Assembly (NCBI RefSeq): GCF_021018805.1
Contig: NC_086254.1
Location: 23,549,300 to 23,613,299, forward strand
Direction of reading: 5' to 3'
Length of the DNA stretch: 64,000 nt
Origin: Prinia subflava
Taxonomy: Eukaryota; Chordata; Aves; Passeriformes; Cisticolidae
The notes beneath the pieces were generated by a model. That model worked only from the letters and a program-made list of their open reading frames with translations. It did no database searches and was not told where the DNA came from. This document shows positions 47,701 through 58,046 of this stretch, in pieces. The number at the start of each line of letters is the position of its first letter. Within the stretch, counting starts at the first letter, position 1. Position numbers and translations under genes: made by a program.

Positions 47701-48062
47701 CTATCCCAAATCTTCCTAAAATTAGAAGCCATGGAATGACAAGGTTTGGCTGAGCTGGGCTGAGAGAGGAATTTGCTGAAGAGGAAACTCCTTCTTGAAT
47801 AATTAACTCACTTTTCTGTCTGTGTCTCTCCTTTCCCCACCAGATTTCTGGGACATGGAAGGAGGGAACATTCTCTTTCCACTCCTGATGAGATAATCCT
47901 GATGATCTAAGGAATTTCTTGCCACTCTTCTGTATTTAATAAAGCATCCAAGATTAGTGGTTCAAGTCAGCTAAATTTACCAAATTACAGCACGTAATTG
48001 ATTTACTGATAGGTAGGCATGACTCAACTTTTACTCAGATCTTTGACATAATAATAAAAAAA
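44777..48062. other. Unique non-coding sequence, no gene seen
   Basis: 45230-45720 holds overlapping open frames on both strands (160 codons plus, 143 minus) in GC-rich DNA with no recognisable domain. An 11-bp unit (gcatttccaga) is repeated three times at 45589-45621. 45770-46480 and 46850-47000 are AT-rich and complex. 47640-48060 is unique AT-rich sequence. Confidence 0.6.
45589..45621. repeat. 11-bp tandem repeat, three copies
   Basis: gcatttccaga three times in a row, the last copy with one change. Confidence 0.9.
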
Positions 48063-48120
48063 ATTAAGTTATTCTGAAAAATTAAGTTATTACTAAAATA
48101 TTAAGTTATTACTGAAAAAT
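48063..48120. repeat. 18-19-bp AT-rich tandem repeat, three copies
   Basis: ATTAAGTTATT starts at 48063, 48081 and 48100, each followed by a ctgaaaa-like segment. Confidence 0.85.
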
Positions 48121-48329
48121 TTCATTATCTTTTTAACCACTTAAGTAAAAAAAATAATAATACAATATTGGTGCTGTTATTTGTATATTTATGGTCATGA
48201 CTCTTCAGAAACATCTTCCTGGATTTCTGTATCACGAGATATCACTGAATGTGAGGAATGTATTGGCGGCCAGGAAGGAAAATGGCATGGATGGAGCTGT
48301 GGTCAGAGAGAAGGCAGACATGTGTATTT

Positions 48330-48528
48330 AAAAAAAAAAAAAAAAACAACAAAAAAACCCAACAAAACAAACAAACAAACAAACCCAAAAAAACCAAAAC
48401 CAAAACCAAAAACAACCAAAAAACCAAAAACAACAACAACAACAACAACAACAAAAAACCAAAAAAAACCCACACCAAAAACAACAACCAAAAAAAACCG
48501 CAAAAAAACCCACCAAAAAAACAACCAA
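48330..48528. repeat. 199-bp A/C-only low-complexity tract
   Basis: Almost every base is A or C on the plus strand; the only exception I see is one G near 48500. It starts with about 17 A and contains (CAA)8-9 at about 48429-48453, plus CCAAAA, CAAA and CCCAAAAA motifs. Long frames on both strands (Lys/Thr/Asn/Pro-rich, or Phe/Leu/Val/Cys-rich) are artefacts. Confidence 0.95.
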
Positions 48529-49035
48529 ATTCAACTGCTCCTAATGCTGATAAAATCAGAGTATATTCAACAACACAGATCTAGTGCTCCACACTTAGGA
48601 GTAAATGCCTCTGTGTTATTGATCTCATCAATTCAGGAATGTTTTGTGCTCCACAATTCCTCCCTCAGCTCAGTTCATCCTCTTTGCTGGATGATTTGGT
48701 TTCCTTTTTCTTGGTCCCTGGCACCTCCACTGTAGGTGACCATAATCAGCCAGATGCCCTCAAGTGAGAGATTCACTCATTTGCTCTGTGTGTGTGTGAG
48801 CTTTGCCATTTTTAAATTCTCATTTTCACCCCAGCCACTGCCACTGCCCTGCTCCCTCCTGGAGCCCCTGGATCCAGCTGGCTCCAACACGGAGTTCCTG
48901 CTCTTCCCAAGGGGCTTCACCCCTCTGCCATCACTGCCAGCTCCTCCTCCTTTCTCAGAGATTTGGTGTTTCCCACTCCTTTCCCAGTGTCCCCAAGGAA
49001 GGTGATGCCTTGGGAAGGCTGAGCTGGAACAGAGT
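48529..49035. other. Unique non-coding sequence, no gene seen
   Basis: Moderately GC-rich unique sequence between the A/C tract and the LTR, with a short (TG)n at 48787-48797. Nothing recognised. Confidence 0.6.
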
Positions 49036-49490
49036 GGGCAGAGCTGAGAATAAAGCAGAGATTTATTGAAAGGCCTCTAGGACACACCTTGGGCAGGACA
49101 AGAGCCTGGCCAGGGCTGCACCCAAGGTGAACCCAAAATGGACCCAAAATGGACCCAAAATAGACCCCAAATGGTCACAAAATGGACCCAAAATAGACAC
49201 AAAATGGACAAACAGTCACCAGGTCTCACATTTTTCTAAGTTCTGGTCCATTTTCACATTGGGGTTGAATTGTCCAGCTCCAGCTCCAGGCTGTGAGGTC
49301 CCATCCTTCTCATTCCTCCCTGCAGCCCCCCTTGTTTGTGCTTTGGGGCTGAAAGTTGTCCTTGGTGTGCAGCAGGAGAAGGATTTGTTTTGTGTCCCTG
49401 CTGTGTGCAGAGCTGAGTGACCCTGGCTGTGAGCTCAGAGCTCACCCTGGGCAGGGCAGAACCCAAAAATACAAAAGTTAAACTTGAGGA
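49036..49490 (-). mobile_element. LTR of an avian endogenous retrovirus, ends unresolved
   Basis: The stretch has the layout of a minus-strand LTR I recall from songbird genomes: on the plus strand agatttattgaaaggcctc (reverse complement carries AATAAA, 49067-49062), ggacacaccttgggcaggac, ccaggctgtgaggtccca, gaaggatttgttttgtgtcc and gctgagtgaccctggctgtg. An internal run of acccaaaatgg units lies at 49131-49210. Length and order fit a solo or partial LTR of about 450 bp. I could not find convincing target duplications or a clear TG...CA pair, so the boundaries are approximate and the family is unassigned. Confidence 0.6.
49131..49210. repeat. Short acccaaaatgg tandem repeat inside the LTR
   Basis: About six imperfect 10-12-bp units of acccaaaatgg, later drifting to agacacaaaatgg. 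It may be a lineage-specific expansion within the LTR. Confidence 0.8.
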
Positions 49491-49670
49491 ATCCTTGGTG
49501 CTGCTCCAGTGGGTGAGCTGGCAGAGCTGTGGGAGCTCAGGCTGCTGCGTGCAGGGGTCACTGCAAAGTCAGCAGCCAGGGAAACTCTGCTAATCCATTA
49601 GAGCCTGCCGAGTTTACTACCTGAGAAATTCCACTCTTCGCACTGGAGAGCTGCTCACCCTGCATCACAG

Positions 49671-49966
49671 CACCTAAAGCATGCTGGAAATACACCTAGA
49701 GCATCCTGGAAACACACCTAGAGCATCCTGGAAACACACCTAGAGCATCCTCAGAAATACACCTAGAGCATCCTGGAAATACACCTAGAGCATGCTGGAA
49801 ATACACCTAGAGCATGCTGGAAATACACCTAGAGCATCCTGGAAATACACCTAGAGCATCCTGGAAATACACCTAGAGCATCCTGGAAACACACCTAGAG
49901 CATGTTGGAAATACACCTAGAGCATCCTGGAAATACACCTAAAGCATCCTCAGAAATACACCTGTC
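49671..49966. repeat. 22-bp minisatellite, 13 copies
   Basis: Thirteen units of cacctagagcatcctggaaa (plus ta), 22 bp long. Two copies have a one-base insertion (cctcagaaata instead of cctggaaata) and three have catgctgg. The two insertion-type copies lie far apart in the array, suggesting unequal exchange or gene conversion. Confidence 0.95.
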
Positions 49967-51053
49967 TGACTCCGGCTCAAAACGCGGCTTTAGAAACTCC
50001 AAACTCTTCATTTTCCTGATTTCCCTTGTGCCAGCACTCAGGACTCGCTGCAGATTTCGGTTCTACCTGTATTAAACCCTGGGTTTGTTACAGCAGCGTG
50101 TCAGAGCCAGCATCGCAGGGATATCAGCTCCATAATCAAGTTTATCCCAAACAAGTTTCATCGTTTGAACAGATATTTAACAATAGTTTAAAGGATGATT
50201 GTTTTCCAATTTAAATATCCTCCTTAGCTCTAAGTACCAGTTAACTCCGGCTCAGTGAAATGCAAATTTTGTAAAATCCAATCCATCAAGCAGAAATTTT
50301 CCTACAAAAGGGTTTTGCAGAAATAATAGCTGTCAGCTAACAATTAATGCACCCAACACGCTTAAGTACTGCACTGAACTTTAATGAAAGGTTACCGAGT
50401 CTGTTAAATTGCTTCATACCTTGTAAGACTAAAGTTAAGCAAAAATTAGCATCAGTGTTCTGGGAAAAGAGCATGCAAACAAAATTCACCTTAATGATGG
50501 GGGAGTGTAATGTTTTCACTGAATATTTTGAACTATGATTCCATTAGAACACTGTCAAAAAACCCGAAAATTTCACGTTCAGAGCAAACATGCTTTGGGA
50601 TTTCATCTGCAGCGGATGAAAACAAACACAGCAGATGGAAACACGCAGGGAATCAGCTCTCCTTAAAACCCAGCACAGAGCCAGCCTGGAATTGTGTTTT
50701 TCGGGATTCACACCGCTCCCGGCCCTTGGATCTGCCGGGGGCTCATCCCAGGGGCTGGGGAAGGTCATTCCCGAGGCAGAGCTGCCCCAGCTCCTGCTTT
50801 GCCGGTGGTGCCGATGCTCCGGACACCCGGCTCTCCTCTGCAGGGCTCCCATAAACATTCCCACACTTCCAGCAGTGCTTGGCAGCTTTACTGCTCTTGT
50901 CAGGAGCTAAAAGGTGCAATAACCCCGCACGCAACACAAAGGATCAAACCAGGGATCGTAACTCATCCCCAAAGGGCGGCCCGGTACAAGTGATAAAGGG
51001 AACCGCACTCCAAGGACTTCCTCAGGCCACTGCCCCTCATCAGCAGGGCTGGA
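49967..51053. other. Unique non-coding sequence, no gene seen
   Basis: 50000-50640 is AT-rich and complex. 50690-50860 is GC-rich with roughly nine CpG sites and overlapping open frames of 91-114 codons, none with a known domain. Nothing else recognised. Confidence 0.6.
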
Positions 51054-51540
51054 CACGGCTCATCCCTGCCAGGACCGCACTGGCTGCTCATCCCTGCCAG
51101 GGGCACAGCCCACTCCTCCCTGCCAGGACCGCACTGGCTGCTCATCCCTGCCAGGAGGGCACTGCCCGCTCCTCCCTGCCAGGACCGCACTGCCTGCCCA
51201 TCCCTGCCAGGAGGGCACTGCCCGCTCCTCCCTGCCAGGACCGCACTGCCTGCCCATCCCTGCCAGGACCGCACTGCCCACTCCTCCCTGCCAGGACTGC
51301 ACAGCTGCTCCTCCCTGCCAGGACCGCACTGCCCGCTCCTCCCTGCCAGGACCGCACTGGCTGCTCCTCCCTGCCAGGAGGGCACAGCCCGCTCCTTCCT
51401 GCCAGGGGCACTGCCTGCCCATCCCTGCCAGGACCGCACTGCTGCTCCTCCCTGCCAAGACCGCACTGCCTGCCCATCCCTGCCAGGAGCACTGCTCGCT
51501 GCTCCCTGCCAGGACCGCACTGCCCGCTCCTCCTGCTCCC
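51054..51540. repeat. 28-bp GC-rich minisatellite, about 17 copies
   Basis: Units of ctcctccctgccaggaccgc followed by actgcccg, 25-28 bp, with two interleaved sub-types (ggaccgcactg and ggagggcactg) and shortened copies near 51100, 51405 and 51485. One further degenerate copy follows. CpG occurs in most units. Frames of 140-232 codons on both strands are artefacts. Confidence 0.95.
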
Positions 51541-51600
51541 TCTGCCAGCCCGCCCTGCCCACACCGGGGCTCTCTGAGCACTCGGGTGCCGCTCTGCCCC

Positions 51601-51748
51601 TGATTATCCAGCTTTAATGGGACCCCGATTATCCAGCTTTAATGGGACCCCGATTATCCAGCTTTAATGGGACCCCGATTATCCAGCTTTAATGGGACCC
51701 CGATTATCCAGCTTTAGTGGGACCCCGATTATCCAGCTTTAATGGGAA
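51601..51748. repeat. 25-bp minisatellite, six copies
   Basis: Six units of gattatccagctttaatggg plus acccc, with one A-to-G change in the fifth. It begins about 60 bp after the 28-bp array. Each unit contains GATTATCC and TTTAATG words. Confidence 0.95.
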
Positions 51749-51832
51749 TATTCCGGTGTGAGACTGCAGGGAAGGGTGCAGGGAGCCCTTTCCCTTCTGC
51801 CCAGTGAGGGCTGTGAGGAGCACGGGGATGAG

Positions 51833-51833
<1 letters not shown>

Positions 51834-51866
<33 letters not shown>
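51834..51866. repeat. (AC)16 dinucleotide microsatellite
   Basis: A perfect AC run of about 33 bp, 85 bp after the 25-bp array. Confidence 0.95.
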
Positions 51867-51869
<3 letters not shown>

Positions 51870-52300
51870 GGTGTCACAGGTCCCTCAGGGGTCACACGCA
51901 GGCCCAGGCAGGCGTGTTCACCATCCCACCCCGTCTGATGGACAGACAGAGCTCACCTTCGTCCTGTGCAGGGGCAGGATGAGCTCAAACCTGCACCAGC
52001 ACAAAGTCTCGTGCTGGTGGACATAGACCGAGCAGCCCGCTCAGTTTTCCTGTGAACACATCTACCAAAGCGTGTGTCCAACAGGAAAATGTCATCCCCC
52101 TTACAGCAGCCGTGCTGGTGGCACTGGTGACAAGTGGCCCCAGAGTGGACCCCGTGGGAAGGCAGCTGTCACCAGAGCAGCAGGGCAGGGACACCCCGGG
52201 GAGTGCCAGTGCTCAGGAACATCCTCATGGACACTTCCATCTCTCTCGCTACTGATCTATCAGCAGAACAATCAGTAGCCTCCAAAAACAAACAGAGGAA
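51867..52300. other. Unique non-coding sequence, no gene seen
   Basis: GC-moderate sequence with overlapping frames of up to about 69 codons. Nothing recognised. Confidence 0.6.
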
Positions 52301-52382
52301 GAATCACAGAAGCACTGAGGGTGGAAAAGGCCTCGGCGATCAGAGCAATCACCACCTTGTCAAGCAGAGCAGAGCACTGACA
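52301..52382 (-). mobile_element. CR1 LINE 3'-end remnant, minus orientation
   Basis: gaatcacagaagcactgagg, then gtggaaaaggcctcggcgat and caccaccttgtcaag follow the reverse complement of the CR1 3' end (tail, ggttggaaaagacctc, accaccttgtcaac). The middle (gagtccaacc region) is shortened. About 80 bp, no coding capacity. Confidence 0.65.
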
Positions 52383-52759
52383 GGAACAGCAGCAGAGAGA
52401 AGGAGAAGAGCCCAGACAGACACTGTGAGTGCACGTGACAGGGTCTGGACCTGTCCCCACGTCAAGGTGACAGAGGAATCCCTGATGCTGTCTGGCAGTG
52501 ATGGTTAGGGATGGTTAGTGCTACCTGTGCTGGCTGCCTGTGGATAAACAGGAGGAGCCACAACTCCACATCTTTCACACTCACTAAATCCACTTAATTA
52601 AGTCCCCATTTTCCAGTTCCCCTCCCGGTGCTGTGTGTGTCCTTCCCCAGCTCTGCCCCACTTCCCGGGCACACCAAGGACTCTCCTCAGTGCAGATGTG
52701 GGAGATGGAAAATGCAACTGATGCAGGCACCCGCCCCCACTCACACATCTCCTCAAGAT

Positions 52760-53300
52760 CCTCTAGACTGTATTCATGAAAAATGATTTACAAAATACAA
52801 ATAGATTCTGGCATGAAGTAAGCTCAAATTGACTGCTTTCTATCAGGAATTAATATTAACCAGAGCTTGTCAGTTACTAAATATTTATTTTAGGAATACA
52901 TACAGCCTCTGCTTTCATGTAGGTTAAGCTGTAATCTTTGGCTTGTCAGTTCCAGGATATAGCAGTGGATAAATCATGCACTCTTGAACTGATAGATGTC
53001 AGAGCCGTTGTATACAAATGGAGGGATATGTCAATGAACACCCTAGTTTAGGTTACATTTACTATAAACATTGACATTCCTTTGCAATGAGACCATTTGC
53101 TGGCTAAGCAGTCGCAGCTCCGCAGGATTTGATGCTTTTGTGCTCAATCAGGTTCTAATGATTTCAGATGTTTGCAATTAATGAACCATTAGATTAATTG
53201 GTTGAGTATGGAAGGACTGGTGTAAGAATTGGGTCAGAACCACAGACAGGCTATTACCTGAACTGACAGCAATCACCAGAGGCAAACCAGTGAGAAATTG
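52760..53300. promoter_or_regulatory. Candidate conserved non-coding element
   Basis: More than 500 bp of complex, repeat-free AT-rich DNA between GC-richer flanks. It contains many homeodomain-type TAAT words, ttattaac-like and tttgcaat words, and a perfect dyad at 53175-53200. The appearance is like developmental enhancers, but this is only inferred from composition and motifs; conservation has not been tested. Confidence 0.25.
53175..53200. promoter_or_regulatory. Perfect homeodomain-like dyad, same spacing as at 9546
   Basis: CAATTAAT at 53175-53182 and ATTAATTG at 53193-53200 are exact inverted repeats with a 10-bp spacer. The cores CAATTAA and TTAATTG are 12 bp apart, exactly as at 9546-9573. 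The flanks of the two sites are unrelated, so they are not copies of one repeat. Confidence 0.35.
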
Positions 53301-54335
53301 AATTAATGATTTTTCACCCTCTCTTTCCCTTTTGGCAAAAATTAGCACCGGGGCAGGGTTTGAACAGAGAGAATACTACAAGTGTTGGGGGCAAGGGGTG
53401 AAAAAGGAACATTCTGATCACTCCTCATCTTTCAAACTGGAGCAGCTCAACCCTCGCCAGCAGACCCAGCCCCAGCTGGCTGCTGAATATAAAGGAGGTG
53501 CCATATTTCTTCTGGATCCTCCAGATCCCCCCAAAGCTTCCTTCCCAAGTCCGTGTGCAATATTAATTATGGACCACACAGGGCACCTTAGCGAGATGAT
53601 TAATTGTGCTTCAGAAGCAGGGGAAGGAACGAGCCCAGCTCGATATACGGTGGTGGAGGCTTGGTGGAAACCCCAGGGTGCCCATCCTTTAACCACGCTA
53701 CAGGAGGATGTTTACTCCCAGGGCATCACTCCTGCTTAAATTCCAGCAGTGTGACAAGTTATCCCAACAAGGTGATGGCGCTTTAGCTGAATCTGGGATT
53801 TCACAGAGTAAAATTAACCCTGGCTGCTCAATACAGGGGTTTTTTTGGACCTTTTTCTTTCTAAGAAAGGTTTTATCCTAATGAGGTTCTTTGGCTTTGC
53901 ACTGCAGTTCAGAAATCAAGCGTGCTGTCACTGCCTCGTGCACCTCAGGTGAGATTATTCGTGTGCTCCCAGAGAAAAAAGGAGCAGAATGCAGCAGTGC
54001 TCAGAGGAACACAAACACACGGCACAAATAAAGGGGAGTGTCGGGTTCCCAACCCCGACCTAGGTGAATTCAGCATTACAGCTCGTGGCTGGAATGTGAG
54101 CCCAACACTGGGAGTGATCCTCTTCCCTCCCTCCACTGACTCCATTTAATTGAGTCCTGTTCCAGGCAAGGGTTTGGGATCTGCCTTCAAACCCCCTTGG
54201 ATAAATCACGGGTCCTTTTGTGGTGCACTTTTATTCTTGTTGTAATGAAGCAGTCAGCAGACACATCCAGAGATAAACAAGTTTTTAGCTTTGGCATTAT
54301 TCTGCAATTACTCTGGAGCTTCTCGTCCTTTTGTT

Positions 54336-54376
54336 TTTTGGGGTTTTTTTGTTTTTTTTTTTTTTTTTTTTTTTTT
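54336..54376. repeat. T-rich homopolymer tract
   Basis: Three T runs interrupted by G, the last about 25 nt long (54352-54376). Confidence 0.9.
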
Positions 54377-57300
54377 GCATTCTAATTTTTTTTGCAGCTA
54401 AACTGAAATGTTCTGTGTGGTTTTGGGTTTTTTCAGCCAGCGACTTGCTTGCTGCTGAAGGAAAAAATAAATTTTGCATTTAAGGCATTTTAGCTGTGGA
54501 TTTATATAAATTTCAAGTGTTCAAGGCAGATCTGCTTTTGAACATGAAAGGAATCCCAGAACTGGCAATTTTTACAAGTGGAACATCCCACTGATTTCTA
54601 AATAATAGCTTGGGTTAGAGCCATACCTTCTATGTCACGTATTAACCCCAATTTTCATCTTTTTGCCTGTGCACTATTTATGTGATTGAAGCTGGGTACA
54701 TGAAATTTTTGCCTCTTTCTACCTGAATTTAGGCACTGTAAATAAATCTGGCAAAACAAGGAGACAAAAAGAGCTTTAAAGGTTTCAATGGAACTGAGTC
54801 CACTGAGGCAATGGGAGATCTTTAACTCATTGTTACAGACTTTGGGTCACCAGGCAAACAAAGATATTGCATTTTCACATGTCTGACCCCTGTGATCTCT
54901 AAATAAAGGGTTCTGCTCCCAGAATAAGCCTTGTAGCCCCATCTTTATCCCAGAGTTCCCCATTCCCCAAGGACTTTGCTGTGCCTGTTCCCAGTAACTG
55001 CCCCAAATCTCTTTTCCTCTTTCCCCTCCATACCAGGACCCCTCCACTGGGAGCTCCAGACCTGCTGAAATCACGACTGCTTTGGAGGAAAAGTGGGCAA
55101 AGCCGAGAATGGGAGCCATAAATGTGACAATGATGTGACCAACCTTAACAACTCCCAGTTATGAGATATTTAAGGCCTGCAGAGCAGCTCTTCCCTTCCA
55201 CTGTTTGCTGTTCATAAATCACATTTATGAGACAGACAAGGCCAGAGAGAGTCGATGAGACTCCCTCCACTGACTCGAGCACGGGCGGGGACAATCAGCC
55301 GGGATAAATGCACAAATAATCCCATTTACCCCAGAATTCCCAATTAACGTCAGCCAGATTTCTCAGGGAGAAAAGCCCCCTCAGGATGGGGATCACCTGG
55401 CTGGATAAGAGCTCCCTTCTTCCATCTGAAGTGTAACACTCATTTCAGGGGAAGGTTGGGAAGGGAGAAATGCAAAACACTCAGAGATACAATCTTATCC
55501 CTTCCAGAAGAACAAAGGATATAAATGCGAATCATTAAAAGGCAAAAACAAAACCAAACCCTCTAAAGGCACTGTAAATAAACCCCTGTAATTACGCATC
55601 ACAAAAAAAAAAAAGAGTCAACTGCAAATGGTTCAGTAATCTCATTACCAGGCTTACTAATAATCATTGCAATATTCTCCATCTCCCCTAAGATAATGAG
55701 CAGCACGGTGGATGTTGGAAAAAAAAATAAATAAACAGCCAAGCAACGATTTCTCATCTAAATATTTAACAAAATGGATGGGCTTGCCTAAAGGTTTGAG
55801 ATTGAGCCCCAGTGTAACAAATTTTTAATTTGCACTATTTTCCTACTTTTAAAGGGGGAGGGAGCTCAGCTCATCTGAGAATGGTGCTGAAGCCAAACAA
55901 CGCTCTCATGACAACCCAAAAATAAAGAAATAAAGCATTTTTAAATATTTCAATACTACAAAATTAGCCCAAGTTAAAGGCAGCAATTAGTAAACAACTT
56001 TGTCATATTCAGAACAGTATCTTTCCCATTAACATTTCTATAGTTCCCCAATTACATTATAAATCAAAAGTAATACAAACAGACAATGTAATAATGAGAA
56101 CACATAGACTGCATCAAAAATTAAGACCCCAGCTTTTCCTTTCCTCTTGGATCACTCTGTTAACTTGTCCTAGTTTACTTTCTTGGCAGCAGGAGCACAG
56201 GCAGAGAGAGGGAATTTACACCTTGGTGAATAACTCCTGAAACTGGAGCTGGAAGGAGTTGGAAAAGCAAAGAAATTTTCTTCTAAAGTGCAGAGCATGG
56301 CATTTCCTTCCCCAAATGCTGCCTGCTGCTCTGGAGAGGGGATCAGCAGGGAATTAGGATGAGGTGGAGCTCCCAGGCACTGCAGCTCCTCAGGGATCCC
56401 CAATCCCCGCTGGATTCCCTCCCTCTCTGCCAGGTGAAGCTGCCCTGGCTCTGAAAGGAGGGAACTGGAGCATCCCAAACATTCCAGGTGTTCTCCTCAG
56501 AGGGACAGGGCGGAGCCAGGGGCACAGGGCAGGGCAGGAGCTGCTCATCCCTGTGCTGCACCCCTCAGTTCGATGTCCTGTCACCCCAGCTCAGTGCCCT
56601 GCTCAGCAGCTCTCAGCTCAGCTGCCCTGGCTTTTCTGAGTTTGTTTTTATTTCCTTTTTTTTTTTGGTTATCTGCTACATTTCTGTCATCTCTGTTTAC
56701 TGCTCTGGTGTCCTCTGACAAGGAAGAACTCAAAGAAATGACCAGAAATGGTTCTGGCAGTTGTGAGCACAAGTGATACTACAAGAGAGGAAAGCAACTC
56801 ACTTCAGGAGCACAGCAGGGAGAGAACTGGAGGGCTTGGATCAAGACTGGGGATAAAAAATGTCCTCAGAGTTTTTCAAGCACTTCAGCTCCTTCAGGAA
56901 CACAATGAAAGCACAAGGGGTGGATGGAGAAGCACGGGGATGTTAAAATAAATGCAATTAACCATCAGTGTTTGTCTTAATGCACTCCTCACGACAGCAC
57001 TGCTGCTAAAACAGAGGTGAGCTGGACAGGGTAGAGGAGGAGATTAAATTATGTATTGTTCCTTTAACACTTTCTTCAGTTAAATAACATAATATTTTCA
57101 AGGTTACTGTTAAAATAACAGGGTTGTCCAGTGGAATTTATTCCCACTGGTGTTTGTGTACTGTATATATTTATACCACATGAGCAGCCCATAAATTCTC
57201 CTCATAAATGCTGTTATCTGCACCACCAGCAGTTTCTCATTTTTATGGGGGTATAACTTCAAGGTGTGGTTTACATCCCGTTCCACCTCATTGCTTACAG

Positions 57301-57940
57301 CTCCTGCTGCCCCATTAGGCTCTGATCCCGAGCTCCTCGTCCTCCCTGATGTCCCCAGGTCCTGCTCCTGTCCCCATCACCCAGGGGACCTCACACAGCT
57401 CCAGCCCCACCCGCCCACAACCCTGAATTTGCCTGATCCCCACTGAGCACCCCTGGACATCCCAATTCCCACCCGGGGTAGGAGCTGCTCCTTCTCACCC
57501 AGAAAATCCTTCCAAGGGAGGAGCATCCCCATCCCGTTCTCTTCCGGGTGGCCCTGACTACCAGGAAAAGATTCTTCATTTAAAACAGGAGATGAACAGA
57601 GATTGCAGAAGAGTTGTTCCAAAGGTCATCCGAGCTGGGAATCGCTGGGGTGTAGGACAAAGCTCAGATAACTTCACAGGAGAAAAAAAGCCCCACTCAC
57701 ACTCTTGCAATAAACTCTTTATACCTCACAGCAGCCTTAAAAGCAACGCAAGCCCGTCCATGCATCACTGTCAGTGCCTCCCAAAATGATTGGTATCAGT
57801 GGAACTCTGAATTCTCTGCCTGCTCACATCCATCTGTCCTGGAGTTCACTGCTGCTAACTCCAGACTTCGGGATCTGAACTCAAGTGTTGTTTTCTCCAA
57901 TTTTCTTCCCTTTTTACGACCTTTTTCTGTTGCTATCTTG

Positions 57941-58046
57941 ATTTATGGTCATTTGTGTGATTGCATTGCTTTGCTTTATGGCAGTTTATGTCATTCTGGT
58001 CCTGTCATAAATGACTACCATAAAGTGAGGTAAAATATCATAAAAC
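57941..58046. promoter_or_regulatory. Cluster of TTTAT / ATAAA motifs (CDX or posterior HOX type)
   Basis: Within about 105 bp: atttatggtc (57941), ctttatgg (57974), gtttatgtc (57984), gtcataaatgac (58004), ccataaag (58018) and atcataaaac (58037). Both orientations are present, and TTTATGG/CCATAAA is the type of site bound by CDX and posterior HOX proteins. The clustering is seen; binding is inferred. Confidence 0.25.

Larger units (their letters stand above)
52383..57940. other. AT-rich unique non-coding sequence, no gene seen
   Basis: 52760-53300 is complex, AT-rich and rich in TAAT words (candidate element listed separately). A frame at 53332-53739 (135 codons) shows no domain. T tracts lie at about 54336-54376. 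55140-56160 is AT-rich and complex with A12 near 55603. 56340-56640 is GC-richer with overlapping frames. No gene or RNA recognised. Confidence 0.6.

Noticed and set aside
53332..53739. Plus-strand 135-codon frame
   Set aside because: No known domain and no plausible splice context.
54890..54925. AATAAA with LTR-like surroundings (ctctaaataaagggttctg)
   Set aside because: No LTR ends or promoter elements could be located around it.
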